Shown here in pieces: positions 7,086-15,524 of a stretch of DNA of 22,416 nucleotides. The first letter of the stretch is position 1, and each line of letters begins with the position of its first letter. The position numbers and the translations under genes are program-made. This stretch comes from Pseudomonadota bacterium (GTDB lineage Bacteria > Pseudomonadota > Gammaproteobacteria > Acidithiobacillales > Acidithiobacillaceae). The stretch covers positions 1 through 22,416 of the forward strand of contig JAKBXD010000009.1 of assembly GCA_021840785.1 (NCBI GenBank), written 5' to 3'. A model generated the notes under the pieces. It was not told the DNA's origin. It did not search any database and saw only the letters and a list, made by a program, of their open reading frames with translations.

Positions 7086-8810
7086 CTAACGCCACTCGGG
7101 CTGCGTGGACGTCTGCCCTACGCCTGGGTTAAAGCTATTCGTCGGATCAAGCTCGCGGTAAAAGGCTTGAAGTTCTTGGCCCGCCCGATACAGCCTGCCG
7201 ACGTTATGCTCAGCCGGATACCGCCCACCGCGGACAGCGAGCCATCGCAGTAGACGCTCTTTAACCGCTACGGCATCCGCTCCCGGCCGAAGGATATAGT
7301 CCAAGTGAAAGACATGGCAGAGAAAATGCCCATACGGAACCACCATGTGGATGTCCGCTTGCAGCTCTCGTGGCTCAAATTCATACCACCGATCGTCATC
7401 CGGCCTCAATGCCACATCTAGCGGCACAACGTCGCATAGCCCAAGGTGTTGCACTTCCAGAAAGCGCATCGCGGCACTCGCGACCACAAAACGATGGAGG
7501 AATGCCTTCTCCGCTTCACGGGGAGTGCACTCAAATGCCTCAAGATCGCGTCGCTCAGCTGCACTCCGCAAGTGCGCCCGTGCCACATCGATACCTTCAT
7601 CAGACACTTTCAAGAGCAGATGGTGCTCGAACCGTTTCCCGTACGATCGCAGGCGCGCCGGAAGGTGCTTCGGGAGCCATTTAACGGGAGAACACCATGG
7701 AGTCACTCGCCGTTTGTCCCGCCGTAGTCCAATTGCCTGGCGCACCCCGCGCATTTTTTCCTGCAGGGATCTCAGGACCGGGAGTGCGTCCGTTCCGAAA
7801 AGGCGACTGGCAAGAAATATCTCCTTTCCATAACACTCCGCCACTTCAAACGCCGTGCGATGAATGTATTCCGCCGACACCGGCAGTGAGCGAAACTCTG
7901 TGAGTATCGTTCGCCGCAAGCCGGTGAGCGCCGACGGATTATTTGTTCCGATGTAGAACACCCGCGTTTCCCGATCCTTCGGAAACGTGTCCACACGTAC
8001 CGCAAATACCGCAAGCTTGCCGGCACATCCCGACGCTTCGAACAGTCGGCGCGGGTCCTCGTTGTACCTAGTCGGTTCGCCCGATGCAATCTCCCGTACT
8101 CGCGTCACATACGCGCCGTCTGATCCTTGCGGCTCCCTGCCTATGCTGTCTTGACTAAGCTCGATTTCTCCGCTTTCAAGCCGAGCAAGCGCCTCTTCCG
8201 GGTTCCCGTCCAGCCGCACCCCCAGATGATTTATCAAGCGTAACTGCCACGTCCGTGACACCTGCGCGAATAGCGCCATCTCCGTGTAAGCGGGTCCTCG
8301 CCGCACAAGCGCGCCGCCCGAGTTGTTGCAGATGCCACCCACTACTGTGGCACCAAAGCAGCTTGACCCCAATACCGAGTGCGGTTCACGACCGAGCTGC
8401 GCAAGCGTCCTTTCCAGCTGCCGTAGCCTCGCCCCCGGTAGGCAGATAGCCTGCCGGCCGTCTTTGACTATAAAGATGCGATTGATCCGCATGCAATTAA
8501 TAATAACCACATCACGGTCGTCGATGCCGTCGTCGGGCGTCGAGCCGCCGGTGAGCCCCGTGTTTGCCGCCTGCATGAACACTGCTTTTCTGGCATCAAT
8601 ACATCGCTGCAGAACCCTCCACATCTCGACGAGCGAACCCGGGCGCACTACCGCCAATGCACGGCCTGTGCTGCCTCGAAATCCAGTGCGGAAGCGACGC
8701 GTCGGAGAACATTCCGTCAGTACGTATCGTTCGCCAACGATGGCCCTCAAAGAGGCAACGAACGCTGCACTCCCAGTCGTGGAGCGCGCGTTTTCAGGAG
8801 ATACTCTCAT
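7086..8810 (-). CDS. dld: Respiratory D-lactate dehydrogenase (FAD, quinone-linked)
   Basis: At 574 residues it is nearly the same length as E. coli Dld (571) and resembles it throughout. The FAD-binding domain shows RPGSLVEMWRVL (56-67), QAANTGLTGGSTP (80-92) and the GSSCFGATVVGGICNNSGG stretch (148-166) followed by RRGPAYTEM. The membrane-binding/cap region has RLRSYGKRFEHHLLLK, and the C-terminal part has FLCHVFHLDYI, YPAEHNVGRLY and DPTNSFNPGVG. Dld is a peripheral membrane flavoenzyme that oxidises D-lactate to pyruvate and feeds electrons to quinone. Its position suggests it uses the lactate released by the diketo-acid hydrolase. That pathway is expected to give L-lactate, which is odd (see findings). 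No clear ribosome-binding site precedes the ATG, but alignment with E. coli Dld supports this start. Confidence 0.93.
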   Translation of the reverse strand: MRVSPENARSTTGSAAFVASLRAIVGERYVLTECSPTRRFRTGFRGSTGRALAVVRPGSLVEMWRVLQRCIDARKAVFMQAANTGLTGGSTPDDGIDDRDVVIINCMRINRIFIVKDGRQAICLPGARLRQLERTLAQLGREPHSVLGSSCFGATVVGGICNNSGGALVRRGPAYTEMALFAQVSRTWQLRLINHLGVRLDGNPEEALARLESGEIELSQDSIGREPQGSDGAYVTRVREIASGEPTRYNEDPRRLFEASGCAGKLAVFAVRVDTFPKDRETRVFYIGTNNPSALTGLRRTILTEFRSLPVSAEYIHRTAFEVAECYGKEIFLASRLFGTDALPVLRSLQEKMRGVRQAIGLRRDKRRVTPWCSPVKWLPKHLPARLRSYGKRFEHHLLLKVSDEGIDVARAHLRSAAERRDLEAFECTPREAEKAFLHRFVVASAAMRFLEVQHLGLCDVVPLDVALRPDDDRWYEFEPRELQADIHMVVPYGHFLCHVFHLDYILRPGADAVAVKERLLRWLAVRGGRYPAEHNVGRLYRAGQELQAFYRELDPTNSFNPGVGQTSTQPEWR

Positions 8811-9218
8811 GTCACGCCGTTACCGCGACGCATTGACATTCACTCCGATACCCATGACATGGTATCGACCTTCACCTGCCCGCTCGTCGCTTTCACTGCC
8901 TTACGCTCCATGACACGTACTCCGCGCCCAACCCGCCGCCCACCGGATGACATTGCCCGTGAACAGCGTGGAACACTACCGCACCTGCCCGTCCGACCAG
9001 CGACCGTGGACGCGGCGCCGGAACGTACGACGACTGCTGTTCTCCCAGACCCGTCTTGCAACCCCACTAGCCTGAACGTCCTTATGCTCAAGATGGGTCG
9101 CAACGTCGTTCCCCTCCTGTACCGACGCGCCTACGAATCGCGCCCACGGGCCGCCATGGCTCTTTCTATTAGTCAGCGAAACCACGAAATTGCGTCGACG
9201 CGATCACCTGTGCGTTCC
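8811..9218. other. Gene-free gap upstream of dld
   Basis: A gap of 408 bases between the beta-helix gene stop and the dld start, both minus strand. Apart from the inverted repeat at 8846-8867 I see no gene, terminator or repeat. The dld promoter should lie here, but no convincing -35/-10 pair was found. Confidence 0.4.
8846..8867. promoter_or_regulatory. Inverted repeat upstream of dld, candidate operator
   Basis: Perfect 7-base arms CGATACC (8846-8852) and GGTATCG (8861-8867) are separated by 8 bases, giving a near-palindromic 22-base site. It begins 36 bases upstream of the dld start codon, a position compatible with regulator binding at the promoter. No other copy with both arms was noticed in the window, so it may be specific to dld control. 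Confidence 0.4.
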
Positions 9219-10469
9219 CTAGAGATTGTTCGCGATCACCACGTGCGATCCGGTTCCCCCGTTTGAGAGTTCCCCGCTGACGTTATTTTGCAGATTATTC
9301 CCGACGATCATGAAATCATCTGAGGCACCGCTCGCGATCGCAACCCCGTAAGACTGGGTCGCCCCGAAGCCATCTGCCTCACCGATCTCATTGTCCAAGA
9401 TCTGAAACTGCCCGACACCAGCCGAAACCAGAACGCCGGGACTTGCCCCCGGGCTCCCGCGAGAATTTCCCGAGATCGTCGAACCCTTTATCGAGACGTT
9501 TGATGCGCCGGCCTCTATCCATATGCCGGCCTCGTTGTTGTTGTAGATCCTAGAGTCCGTGATGCTAATTCCGTTGACATTGTGCAGAATGATACCGTAG
9601 TTCCCCGTGGCCGCCCAACTGTTCGTGAGCCGCATCGACTCCGCAGACTCAAAGTCCCACCCCTCACCATTCACCGTATCCCCTAGGCAATTGACAAAGA
9701 ACCCAAACTTTGGTGGTATGCCACCCGTCTGGCTGTTTTCAAACAGAAATCCCGTCTCACCCGCGGTCACATTCACATTCGTCGCGTAGATGCCGCCGAC
9801 GCCGCTATCGAAAACAATCCCCGTCGTGTTCGTGTCACTTGAATCGTCATTGACCTCAAGATTCGTGAGATATACATCACCAGTTCCTGTAAAATACATT
9901 CCTTGGGATGCCGTCAAATCGAACTCGCTATCCTCCACGAATACCTGATTTCCCCCATTAGCCCATATTCCCGTTGAGAATAGGTGCGGCGTTCCCGGGT
10001 CGCCAAAGATCAGATGCTCAAATCGCGAGCGCCAACAGTCATCGCAATATACCGTCACTCCGCTGGCACCAGAAGCCGAGTACTCCAACTGGAGATGACG
10101 CAGCGTTACCCTATTCACCGGCGCGCCACCGTTCGCAATGGTGAATACGTTATCACCCGCGGTAAATTGAACGATCTTTGTCGTCCCGCCGTTGGTGCCG
10201 TACAAGAGCATGTTTCCGGACGAGATTGTCAGCGCCTGGGTAATTTTGTAAGTCCCGACAGGGAAATACACTCCTTGCCCGGTCGTCTGCGCCGTGTTGA
10301 TACACGACTGGATGCTCGCTGTATCATCCGTAGTGCCATTGCCCACGGCCCCACAGTTCACTTCGACGTTCAGGTCCTGCGTCGGAGACGTTGCAAGCGC
10401 CTGCGACAAGCATGCGGAAAGCGCCGTAAGCGCAATTACAACGAACAACTTAGTTCTAAGCGACCGCAT
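9219..10469 (-). CDS. Secreted right-handed beta-helix (pectate-lyase-3-like) protein
   Basis: A 416-residue protein with an N-terminal signal peptide (MRSLRTKLFVVIALTALSAC). The LSAC at residues 17-20 fits a lipobox, so it may be an outer-membrane lipoprotein; cleavage after the later ALA is the alternative. Residues about 35-80 (VNCGAVGNGTTDDTASIQSCI, then GVYFPVGTYKI) are the hallmark start of the pectate_lyase_3/GH28-like beta-helix. The rest is a series of short Asn- and Gly-rich turns (SRIYNNNEAGIWI, STISGNS, NNLQNN) typical of parallel beta-helix coils. Such proteins often bind or cleave polysaccharides, but no catalytic triad can be assigned by eye. It lies 43 bases downstream of the KDF-dehydrogenase-like gene and may share its transcript. 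I chose the ATG at 10469 because GGGGGA lies about 7 bases before it. Confidence 0.7.
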   Translation of the reverse strand: MRSLRTKLFVVIALTALSACLSQALATSPTQDLNVEVNCGAVGNGTTDDTASIQSCINTAQTTGQGVYFPVGTYKITQALTISSGNMLLYGTNGGTTKIVQFTAGDNVFTIANGGAPVNRVTLRHLQLEYSASGASGVTVYCDDCWRSRFEHLIFGDPGTPHLFSTGIWANGGNQVFVEDSEFDLTASQGMYFTGTGDVYLTNLEVNDDSSDTNTTGIVFDSGVGGIYATNVNVTAGETGFLFENSQTGGIPPKFGFFVNCLGDTVNGEGWDFESAESMRLTNSWAATGNYGIILHNVNGISITDSRIYNNNEAGIWIEAGASNVSIKGSTISGNSRGSPGASPGVLVSAGVGQFQILDNEIGEADGFGATQSYGVAIASGASDDFMIVGNNLQNNVSGELSNGGTGSHVVIANNL

Positions 10470-10512
10470 ACACATCCCCCGCCAACTGTTTGCCAACTCC
10501 CCCACCACTTAC

Positions 10513-11256
10513 TCATGTCGACCAACCACCATCTATCACATGACACTGCCCCGTAGTAAACGCCGCCTCGTCCGACGCCAAGTACAACGCGAGGCAAGCG
10601 ACTTCCCCGGCTGTGCCCAGACGTTGCATCGGCTGACGTGCACGAAATGCCTGGAGCGATGCTGTGTAATCGCCTGACGCGCGAAGTCGCGCGTGAAGAC
10701 TTGGGGTATCAATCGTGCCCGGACAGATCGCGTTACAGCGGATCCCCTGCGTGACGAAATCCGCCGCAATCGCTTTTGTCAACCCGACGACCGCCGCTTT
10801 CGCACTGCCATATGCAAAGCGATTTGGCACACCTCGCACTGCCCCGACGACAGACGCGATATTGATGATTGAGCCACCACCCCGGCGTAGCATCTCCGGC
10901 AGATAGGCTCGGATCAAGTGGTACATCGACGTGACATTAATGTCAAAGGAGACCTTCCAGTCCTCCTCGGAGCAGTCCAGAATCGTTCCGGTGGCGACGT
11001 ATCCGGCGCAGTTGACCAGGATGTCGATCGGGCCTGTGTGCTTGCGGACGGCCTCGATTCTCTCCATTTCTCCGACATCGAGTCGCATGCGGTGTCCACA
11101 GGAGATCTCAGAGAGGAGCTTTTCATCGGCATCGGTCGCCCAGACAGTCGCGCCCTCCCGCTCAAAACCCTCCGCGGTAGCACGCCCAATTCCCTGACCC
11201 GCTCCGGTAATCAGCGCAACTTTGCCGTCGAGGCGTCCGCGAGAACGTACAACCAT
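10513..11256 (-). CDS. SDR, predicted 2-keto-3-deoxy-L-fuconate dehydrogenase
   Basis: A 247-residue short-chain dehydrogenase. It has the nucleotide motif TGAGQGIG (residues 17-24), an acidic D42 after the second strand that favours NAD over NADP, NCAG (82-85), and the catalytic Ser135, Tyr149 and Lys153 (YGSAK). The stretches NRFAYGSAKAAVVGLTKAIA, GIRCNAICPGTIDTPSL and LASDEAAFTTGQ closely resemble the Xanthomonas 2-keto-3-deoxy-L-fuconate dehydrogenase as I remember it. That enzyme oxidises C4 of the keto-deoxy acid to the 2,4-diketo acid, the substrate of the FAH-family hydrolase. It begins a few bases after the stop of the dehydratase gene, so it is in the same operon. An in-frame GTG at 11259 is an alternative start. 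GGAG lies 9 bases before the ATG. Confidence 0.85.
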   Translation of the reverse strand: MVVRSRGRLDGKVALITGAGQGIGRATAEGFEREGATVWATDADEKLLSEISCGHRMRLDVGEMERIEAVRKHTGPIDILVNCAGYVATGTILDCSEEDWKVSFDINVTSMYHLIRAYLPEMLRRGGGSIINIASVVGAVRGVPNRFAYGSAKAAVVGLTKAIAADFVTQGIRCNAICPGTIDTPSLHARLRASGDYTASLQAFRARQPMQRLGTAGEVACLALYLASDEAAFTTGQCHVIDGGWST

Positions 11257-11261
11257 CACGT

Positions 11262-12464
11262 CTATCTCCGTGTCTCGCAGAGACCACCCACTGCGTCCGC
11301 GGATTTGTACGTCAGGAGGAATTCCCTATGACCGAGCTGTTCCGACTTGGAAGTCCAGCCGGAGGCCATCTTGAGTACGAGTGAGTAAATCTCATCTCCA
11401 ACGGCATCAATAGTCGCTGTACCATCGAGAATTCTGCCTGCATTGACATCCATGTCGTCCTCCATCCGCTCATACGTGTGCGGGTTGCCGGTGATCTTTA
11501 TCACCGGTGATATTGCCGAGCCGACGACTGACCCTCGACCCGTCGTAAATAGGGTCAGGTGCGCGCCACAGGACATGATTTCGCCAATCTCTGTATTGTC
11601 CGCAATATTCGGGAATCCAAATTTGGGGGGTGACTCCGGAACAATATCGAGCAAGTACAGCCCGGCCTCCCTCGGCAAGTCGGTCGGGCGAATCACGCCG
11701 CGAATGGGGCGACCCCCGGACTTCACATACGCGCCGGCAGACTTCTCTTCTTGAGTGGATAGTCCTCCCTCGGCATTACCGGGCGCAAAACTTCCGAACC
11801 CCATGGCCCGGTAATAGTCCGCGGCTCTGCGAATTGATTGCCAGATCGCTTCTGAAACCTCCGGCGTCGCTCCACGTGCGCTGAGAGCCCCTTCACAGCC
11901 GATCATCTCTCCGGTCTCCTCGAATATGCAGATCGCCCCCGCATCGACGAGGCGATCAAACGCTCGTCCCACCGCCGGATTGGCCGCAATACCGCTTGTT
12001 CCATCCGAGCCACCGCAGACCGTTCCCACAGTCAAATCCGAGACGCGCACAGGCACCCGCCGCTCCCGCTCTTTCATCGCTGTGCGCACCCGCGCAATTG
12101 CGGCACCAGCCGCATCAATACTCAGGCGTGTACCACCCGAATTCTGGATGACTACCGTCTCCACGGGCCGTCCGCTTGAGGCAATCGCCGCCGCCAGTCC
12201 CTCGCGGTCGAAGCCCTCGCACCCTAATGAGATCAGAACCGCGCCCCCCACATTCGGGTGCGTTCCAAGCGCGACGAGCATGCGAGACGCATACTCATTT
12301 GGATAGCATCCCGGGAAGCCTACCAGGTGCACATGAGCATCGCCTGTCCGATACACTGCCTCGCGCGCGACATGGTGCGCACACTCGACGAGGTAAATCA
12401 CCGGTATGACGTTCCGTATGCCTTTGCGCCCATCGTCTCGCAGATATCCAGTTGAACTTATCAT
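11262..12464 (-). CDS. uxaA: UxaA/altronate-dehydratase-family large subunit, predicted L-fuconate dehydratase
   Basis: A 400-residue protein that matches the second and third domains of UxaA/GarD-type sugar-acid dehydratases. It starts with GYLRDDGRKGIRN and contains GGSDGTSGIAANPAVG, ETGEMIGCEGAL, GNAEGGLSTQEEKS, then FTTGRGS and PVIKITGN with DDMDVNAGRILDG near the end. These iron-dependent enzymes remove water from aldonic acids to give 2-keto-3-deoxy acids. In a locus with fucosidases and a KDF-dehydrogenase-like SDR, L-fuconate is the likely substrate. The usual N-terminal SAF domain is absent but is encoded by the gene just upstream, whose stop overlaps this start by ATGA (12461-12464), so the two chains are co-translated and probably form a complex. 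The Campylobacter jejuni fucose locus has the same split. Substrate is inferred from context. Confidence 0.85.
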   Translation of the reverse strand: MISSTGYLRDDGRKGIRNVIPVIYLVECAHHVAREAVYRTGDAHVHLVGFPGCYPNEYASRMLVALGTHPNVGGAVLISLGCEGFDREGLAAAIASSGRPVETVVIQNSGGTRLSIDAAGAAIARVRTAMKERERRVPVRVSDLTVGTVCGGSDGTSGIAANPAVGRAFDRLVDAGAICIFEETGEMIGCEGALSARGATPEVSEAIWQSIRRAADYYRAMGFGSFAPGNAEGGLSTQEEKSAGAYVKSGGRPIRGVIRPTDLPREAGLYLLDIVPESPPKFGFPNIADNTEIGEIMSCGAHLTLFTTGRGSVVGSAISPVIKITGNPHTYERMEDDMDVNAGRILDGTATIDAVGDEIYSLVLKMASGWTSKSEQLGHREFLLTYKSADAVGGLCETRR

Positions 12465-12784
12465 GTACGGCTCCGTGATTGGCGAGTGTGGCTCGGAATG
12501 TAATCACTCTTCATATTATGCAGATGCACCCACTCCCCGGGGAGAATGTCCTTCGTACTGATTCCGATCGACATTCCGTACTTCACGACCGGAGCGCCTG
12601 ATGGAATCGCCTTTCGAGCAATTTTGTGTCCAAGTTCGACGTCGCTGCACACAATCAGCTCATGCCCCTCGATACTCAACAGCTCACCCGCAACCACGTT
12701 GTGCCGGCACACGACGACGTTGTCATCCGGGTGCAATAGGAGCACTGCACCAGTCTGCTCCTGATATTTCTGGTCGTTATCCAT
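12461..12784 (-). CDS. SAF-domain small subunit of the split UxaA-type dehydratase
   Basis: A 107-residue protein corresponding to the N-terminal SAF domain of altronate/galactarate dehydratases. It shows LLLHPDDNVVVCRHNVVAGE near the start, then IPSGAPVVKYGMSIGISTKDILPGEWVHLHN, where KYG.SIG.A-type residues and GE.VH.HN are the typical SAF closing strands. In single-chain enzymes this domain sits next to the catalytic domain and contributes to the active site. Here it is a separate gene overlapping the large subunit by 4 bases. The ATG at 12784 is preceded by GAGGA at about 3 bases; an in-frame GTG at 12802 is less likely. It opens the sub-operon that continues to the beta-helix gene, with 200 bases before the upstream SDR. 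Confidence 0.85.
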   Translation of the reverse strand: MDNDQKYQEQTGAVLLLHPDDNVVVCRHNVVAGELLSIEGHELIVCSDVELGHKIARKAIPSGAPVVKYGMSIGISTKDILPGEWVHLHNMKSDYIPSHTRQSRSRT

Positions 12785-12984
12785 GTTCCTCGCACTTGCC
12801 ACTCTCGGGGGCTGGTTATCAATACGCCCTGTTTACACTCTCGTGAACCATGGTGCGCCGGAGCGCCCTGTGGCACGCCTACCGTCCCGAACTCGACGCA
12901 CCCACTCCATTCCCGGCAACCACTATTACGCCTACTGTCCACACTCGTAACTCTCGGTCCACCGCGCGCAGCTATTCCCCTCCC

Positions 12985-13770
12985 TTATTGTGCCCATCCA
13001 CCCCGCGCCATGATGCCCCCATCTACAGTCACGCATTCACCTGTCATGAATGAGGCTGCTGGACTCGCCAGGAATGCCACGACATGCGCAAGCTCCTCCG
13101 GTCTACCAAATCGCTTCATCGGGTATGCCTCAGTCAACCGCCCCATATACCTCGGGTCCGCGATGCCTTTTGCCACCTGCCGCAAAAGTGGGGTATCGAA
13201 CGTCCCAGGCGCTACCGCCAATACCCGAATATTTTGTTCAGCGTATTCTAGTGCGAGCTGACGAGTGAGCGACAATACGCCACCCTTTGAGGCCGCGTAG
13301 GCGGACACGCCCTTCTGAGATTGCAACCCCTGAACGCTCGCTGTGTTGATAATAACGCCACCACCGCGCGCCTGCATCTGTGGAATACAGCGCTTTGCCA
13401 TCCAGAAGTGTGATTTCAAATTCACCGTAAGAATCGCATCCCAGAGTTCGTCTGGAAGCTCATGAGCCGGCACGTAGCTTTCCGCCGGTTGAATGCCTAC
13501 GTTATTACACAGAACGTCGGTGCCACCTAAAGATGCAGCAGCTTCCGCAAGGCGATCGCACTCAGATGCATGGCCGACGTCCGCGCGCACGAAGTGCAGC
13601 TTGCCGTCCAAACCTCTCGCGAGTTCGCCGATCTCTTGGCCGGCGGCCGCGTCGCGATCACCGCACACCACATTTGCACCGCGTCGCACGAACTCCAGGG
13701 TGATCGCTCTCCCAAGGCCATTTGCCCCGCCCGTTACGGTGACGATCTTATCGCCGAAATCAGTACTCAT
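12985..13770 (-). CDS. SDR, predicted L-fucose dehydrogenase
   Basis: A 261-residue short-chain dehydrogenase with TGGANGLG (residues 13-20), D38 after the second strand (NAD-type), CNNVG (88-92), and the catalytic Ser145, Tyr158 and Lys162 (YAASK). It ends with the usual SFMTGECVTVDGG. SDRs of this kind oxidise the anomeric carbon of sugars such as L-fucose, D-arabinose or glucose to the lactone. As the only other dehydrogenase of the sugar type here, it is the best candidate for the first oxidation step. SDR substrates are hard to predict, so the family is sure and the reaction is inferred. GGAGG lies 8 bases before the ATG at 13770; an upstream in-frame ATG at 13776 is too close to it. It is separated by 200 bases from the dehydratase genes. 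Confidence 0.8.
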   Translation of the reverse strand: MSTDFGDKIVTVTGGANGLGRAITLEFVRRGANVVCGDRDAAAGQEIGELARGLDGKLHFVRADVGHASECDRLAEAAASLGGTDVLCNNVGIQPAESYVPAHELPDELWDAILTVNLKSHFWMAKRCIPQMQARGGGVIINTASVQGLQSQKGVSAYAASKGGVLSLTRQLALEYAEQNIRVLAVAPGTFDTPLLRQVAKGIADPRYMGRLTEAYPMKRFGRPEELAHVVAFLASPAASFMTGECVTVDGGIMARGGWAQ

Positions 13771-13999
13771 ATGCATGACCTCCGACCACCCGCGCAGGTC
13801 CCCAGAGCCAGGACGCCGGTTTGCGCGTGCTTACCGTTGCCTCCGGCCACACGGGCGCCATCACGATGGATTCCAGTACCCCAAACACCGCCATATGGTC
13901 GAACCCCGCAGTCGCTGCGCACGACTCGGAAGAGCTGCCTTGTCACGACGTCGGTCCGCCGACGCGCACGCGCCAGATCTGCGCACTCCCCAGCGACGA

Positions 14000-15390
14000 C
14001 GGTCCGCGGCAACGTCCTCCGTTGTCTTCTGTCGATCAGCGAGATGGGCAAATATGTGCCTGCAGCTAATGCGACCCAAGAGTCCTGCGGTGGTCCGCAG
14101 CACTCGGCCGCCCGAGGAGCGCACGGTAGGCACGGGACTCCGTAGGGCGGAACCGTTGACGTCATCACGCAGCGGGACGCTCGCGCCAACTGACGCGCGT
14201 GACTCGGTGTGCGCTTCCGACCACCGGACAAGGAGGATAACGGGGACCTGCAACGCGATTGACTCCCGGTCACGCGAGACTTATGACGACATGCCTGTCC
14301 CGGGGCGCGCCGACCGGTGGGCCCGGGCGTGGCTTCCACTTCAACGGACCGCTGACTCTTCCGCAGACCCGTTTCTGCCTCCTGTGGAGTTCCCCTCAAG
14401 CTCATCAGCGTCCCACACGCCTTCCTCAACTGCACCCAACTCACGAGCAAGCGAGAGCTCCCGGACACCATGGGTAAGACGGCAGATAATGGGGTTCCAT
14501 TCAGGACCCCGATTGACTCTTCGAGGCAATACGTCGTTGGTATTGCGGGGAACGTGGCATGATTGTTCTCGTAATCCACAGCCCCTGCCGGCCGACGGCC
14601 CGGGCCTGAACGCCCAGCGTCCAACGGTCGCGCAAGTGCAGCGCGCAACTGTGAACCCACGTGGACGCGAGGAACTCTGCGCTGTCCGCCCCACCGCTGC
14701 GCACGTTCCATGCTCTTTTCGCTCACGCTGGCCGGTACGACACCGTTACAGATCCACCACATCCCTGCAGGTCCCTCTACAGGAAGTCCGGGTATCAGCA
14801 ACAATAGCCCCGCCGGAACTGCCTGCGGCACGAACACCCCGCGCCACATCTGGCGCACGAGCCACAGTGGCTCAAGCCCACCGGTTTCGGCACGCGCCAT
14901 CGCCACGGGCGCATCCTGCAGTCTCAACGCGAAGCCCATTTCTGCCGCGACTCCGATGGCGATGGTCACCTGAAACAGCGATACCCCGCGGTCCCCGCAC
15001 GCCGGAGGCGCAGTCTTTGAGATGTTGCCTCGCGACACAACTAATGCCATCCCGACCTCGATCCTCATCCCGTCCAAGATGCGCACCGCACACAGCCCCG
15101 CTATCGGCAGCGCCGCAGCACACGCCAACGCTGCAACCGTCAGCGATACGCCCGACAGAACCAATACGTCCTCCGGTCCGCGTCGCTCACTCAGCCGCCT
15201 GGCCCGAAATACACCCCCCGCGCAGCCGACACGGCCGAAGCTCACGTGCCACCCCTCGACGAGGTCAGTCGCACTAACGTGCGCTTTGTCCAGTCGGTCG
15301 GTTGCCGCACTCACAACCGTCTCATACGCAGAGAAACCCCCGTCCAGCGCGGAAACCCTGCTGATAAGACGCACAAAGGCGTCCCCGCGA
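14000..15390 (-). pseudogene. Decayed MFS sugar-porter gene
   Basis: Between about 14760 and 15380 the minus-strand translation still follows the sugar-porter fold. It keeps FVRLIS and AYETVVSAATDRL (compare GYDTAVISG), GWHVSFGRVGCAGG (compare GWVVGSALLGC), RILDG...VGMALVV, GVSLFQVTIAIGVAA and VFVPQAVPAGLLLLIPGLP. The diagnostic residues are ruined: ARRLSERRGPEDVL replaces GRLxDxxGRR, and LPVEGPAGMW replaces PESPRWLx. Further on only scraps remain, such as ISLIDRRQRRTL near 14030 (compare DRLGRRP), with much unrelated sequence. Although the frame is open over more than 1.5 kb, motif loss and absence of later helices show it no longer encodes a transporter. It sits between the canonical fucosidase and the SDR genes. 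It is a relative of the intact porter at 5456-6826, not a recent copy. Outer limits are approximate. Confidence 0.65.
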
Positions 15391-15524
15391 TCCGGGGCAC
15401 CGGTGACAGCGAACGAGCCTCCTAATGCCATGCGTCCGGTCGCTGATCGCACGCTTCACACCGACGGCGACTCCGCTCACGTGCATGCTTTGATCCATAC
15501 CTTCGTCGCATGAGGCAGGTCGTA

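Noticed and set aside
8840..9103. Small minus-strand frame of 87 codons before dld
   Set aside because: Arg/Ser/Gly-rich with no ribosome-binding site, and it overlaps the probable promoter and inverted repeat of dld.
13493..15277. A long open frame on the plus strand, about 594 codons
   Set aside because: It overlaps the dehydrogenase gene and the transporter remnant on the other strand, is full of Arg, Pro and Ser typical of antisense GC-rich frames, and shows no domain.
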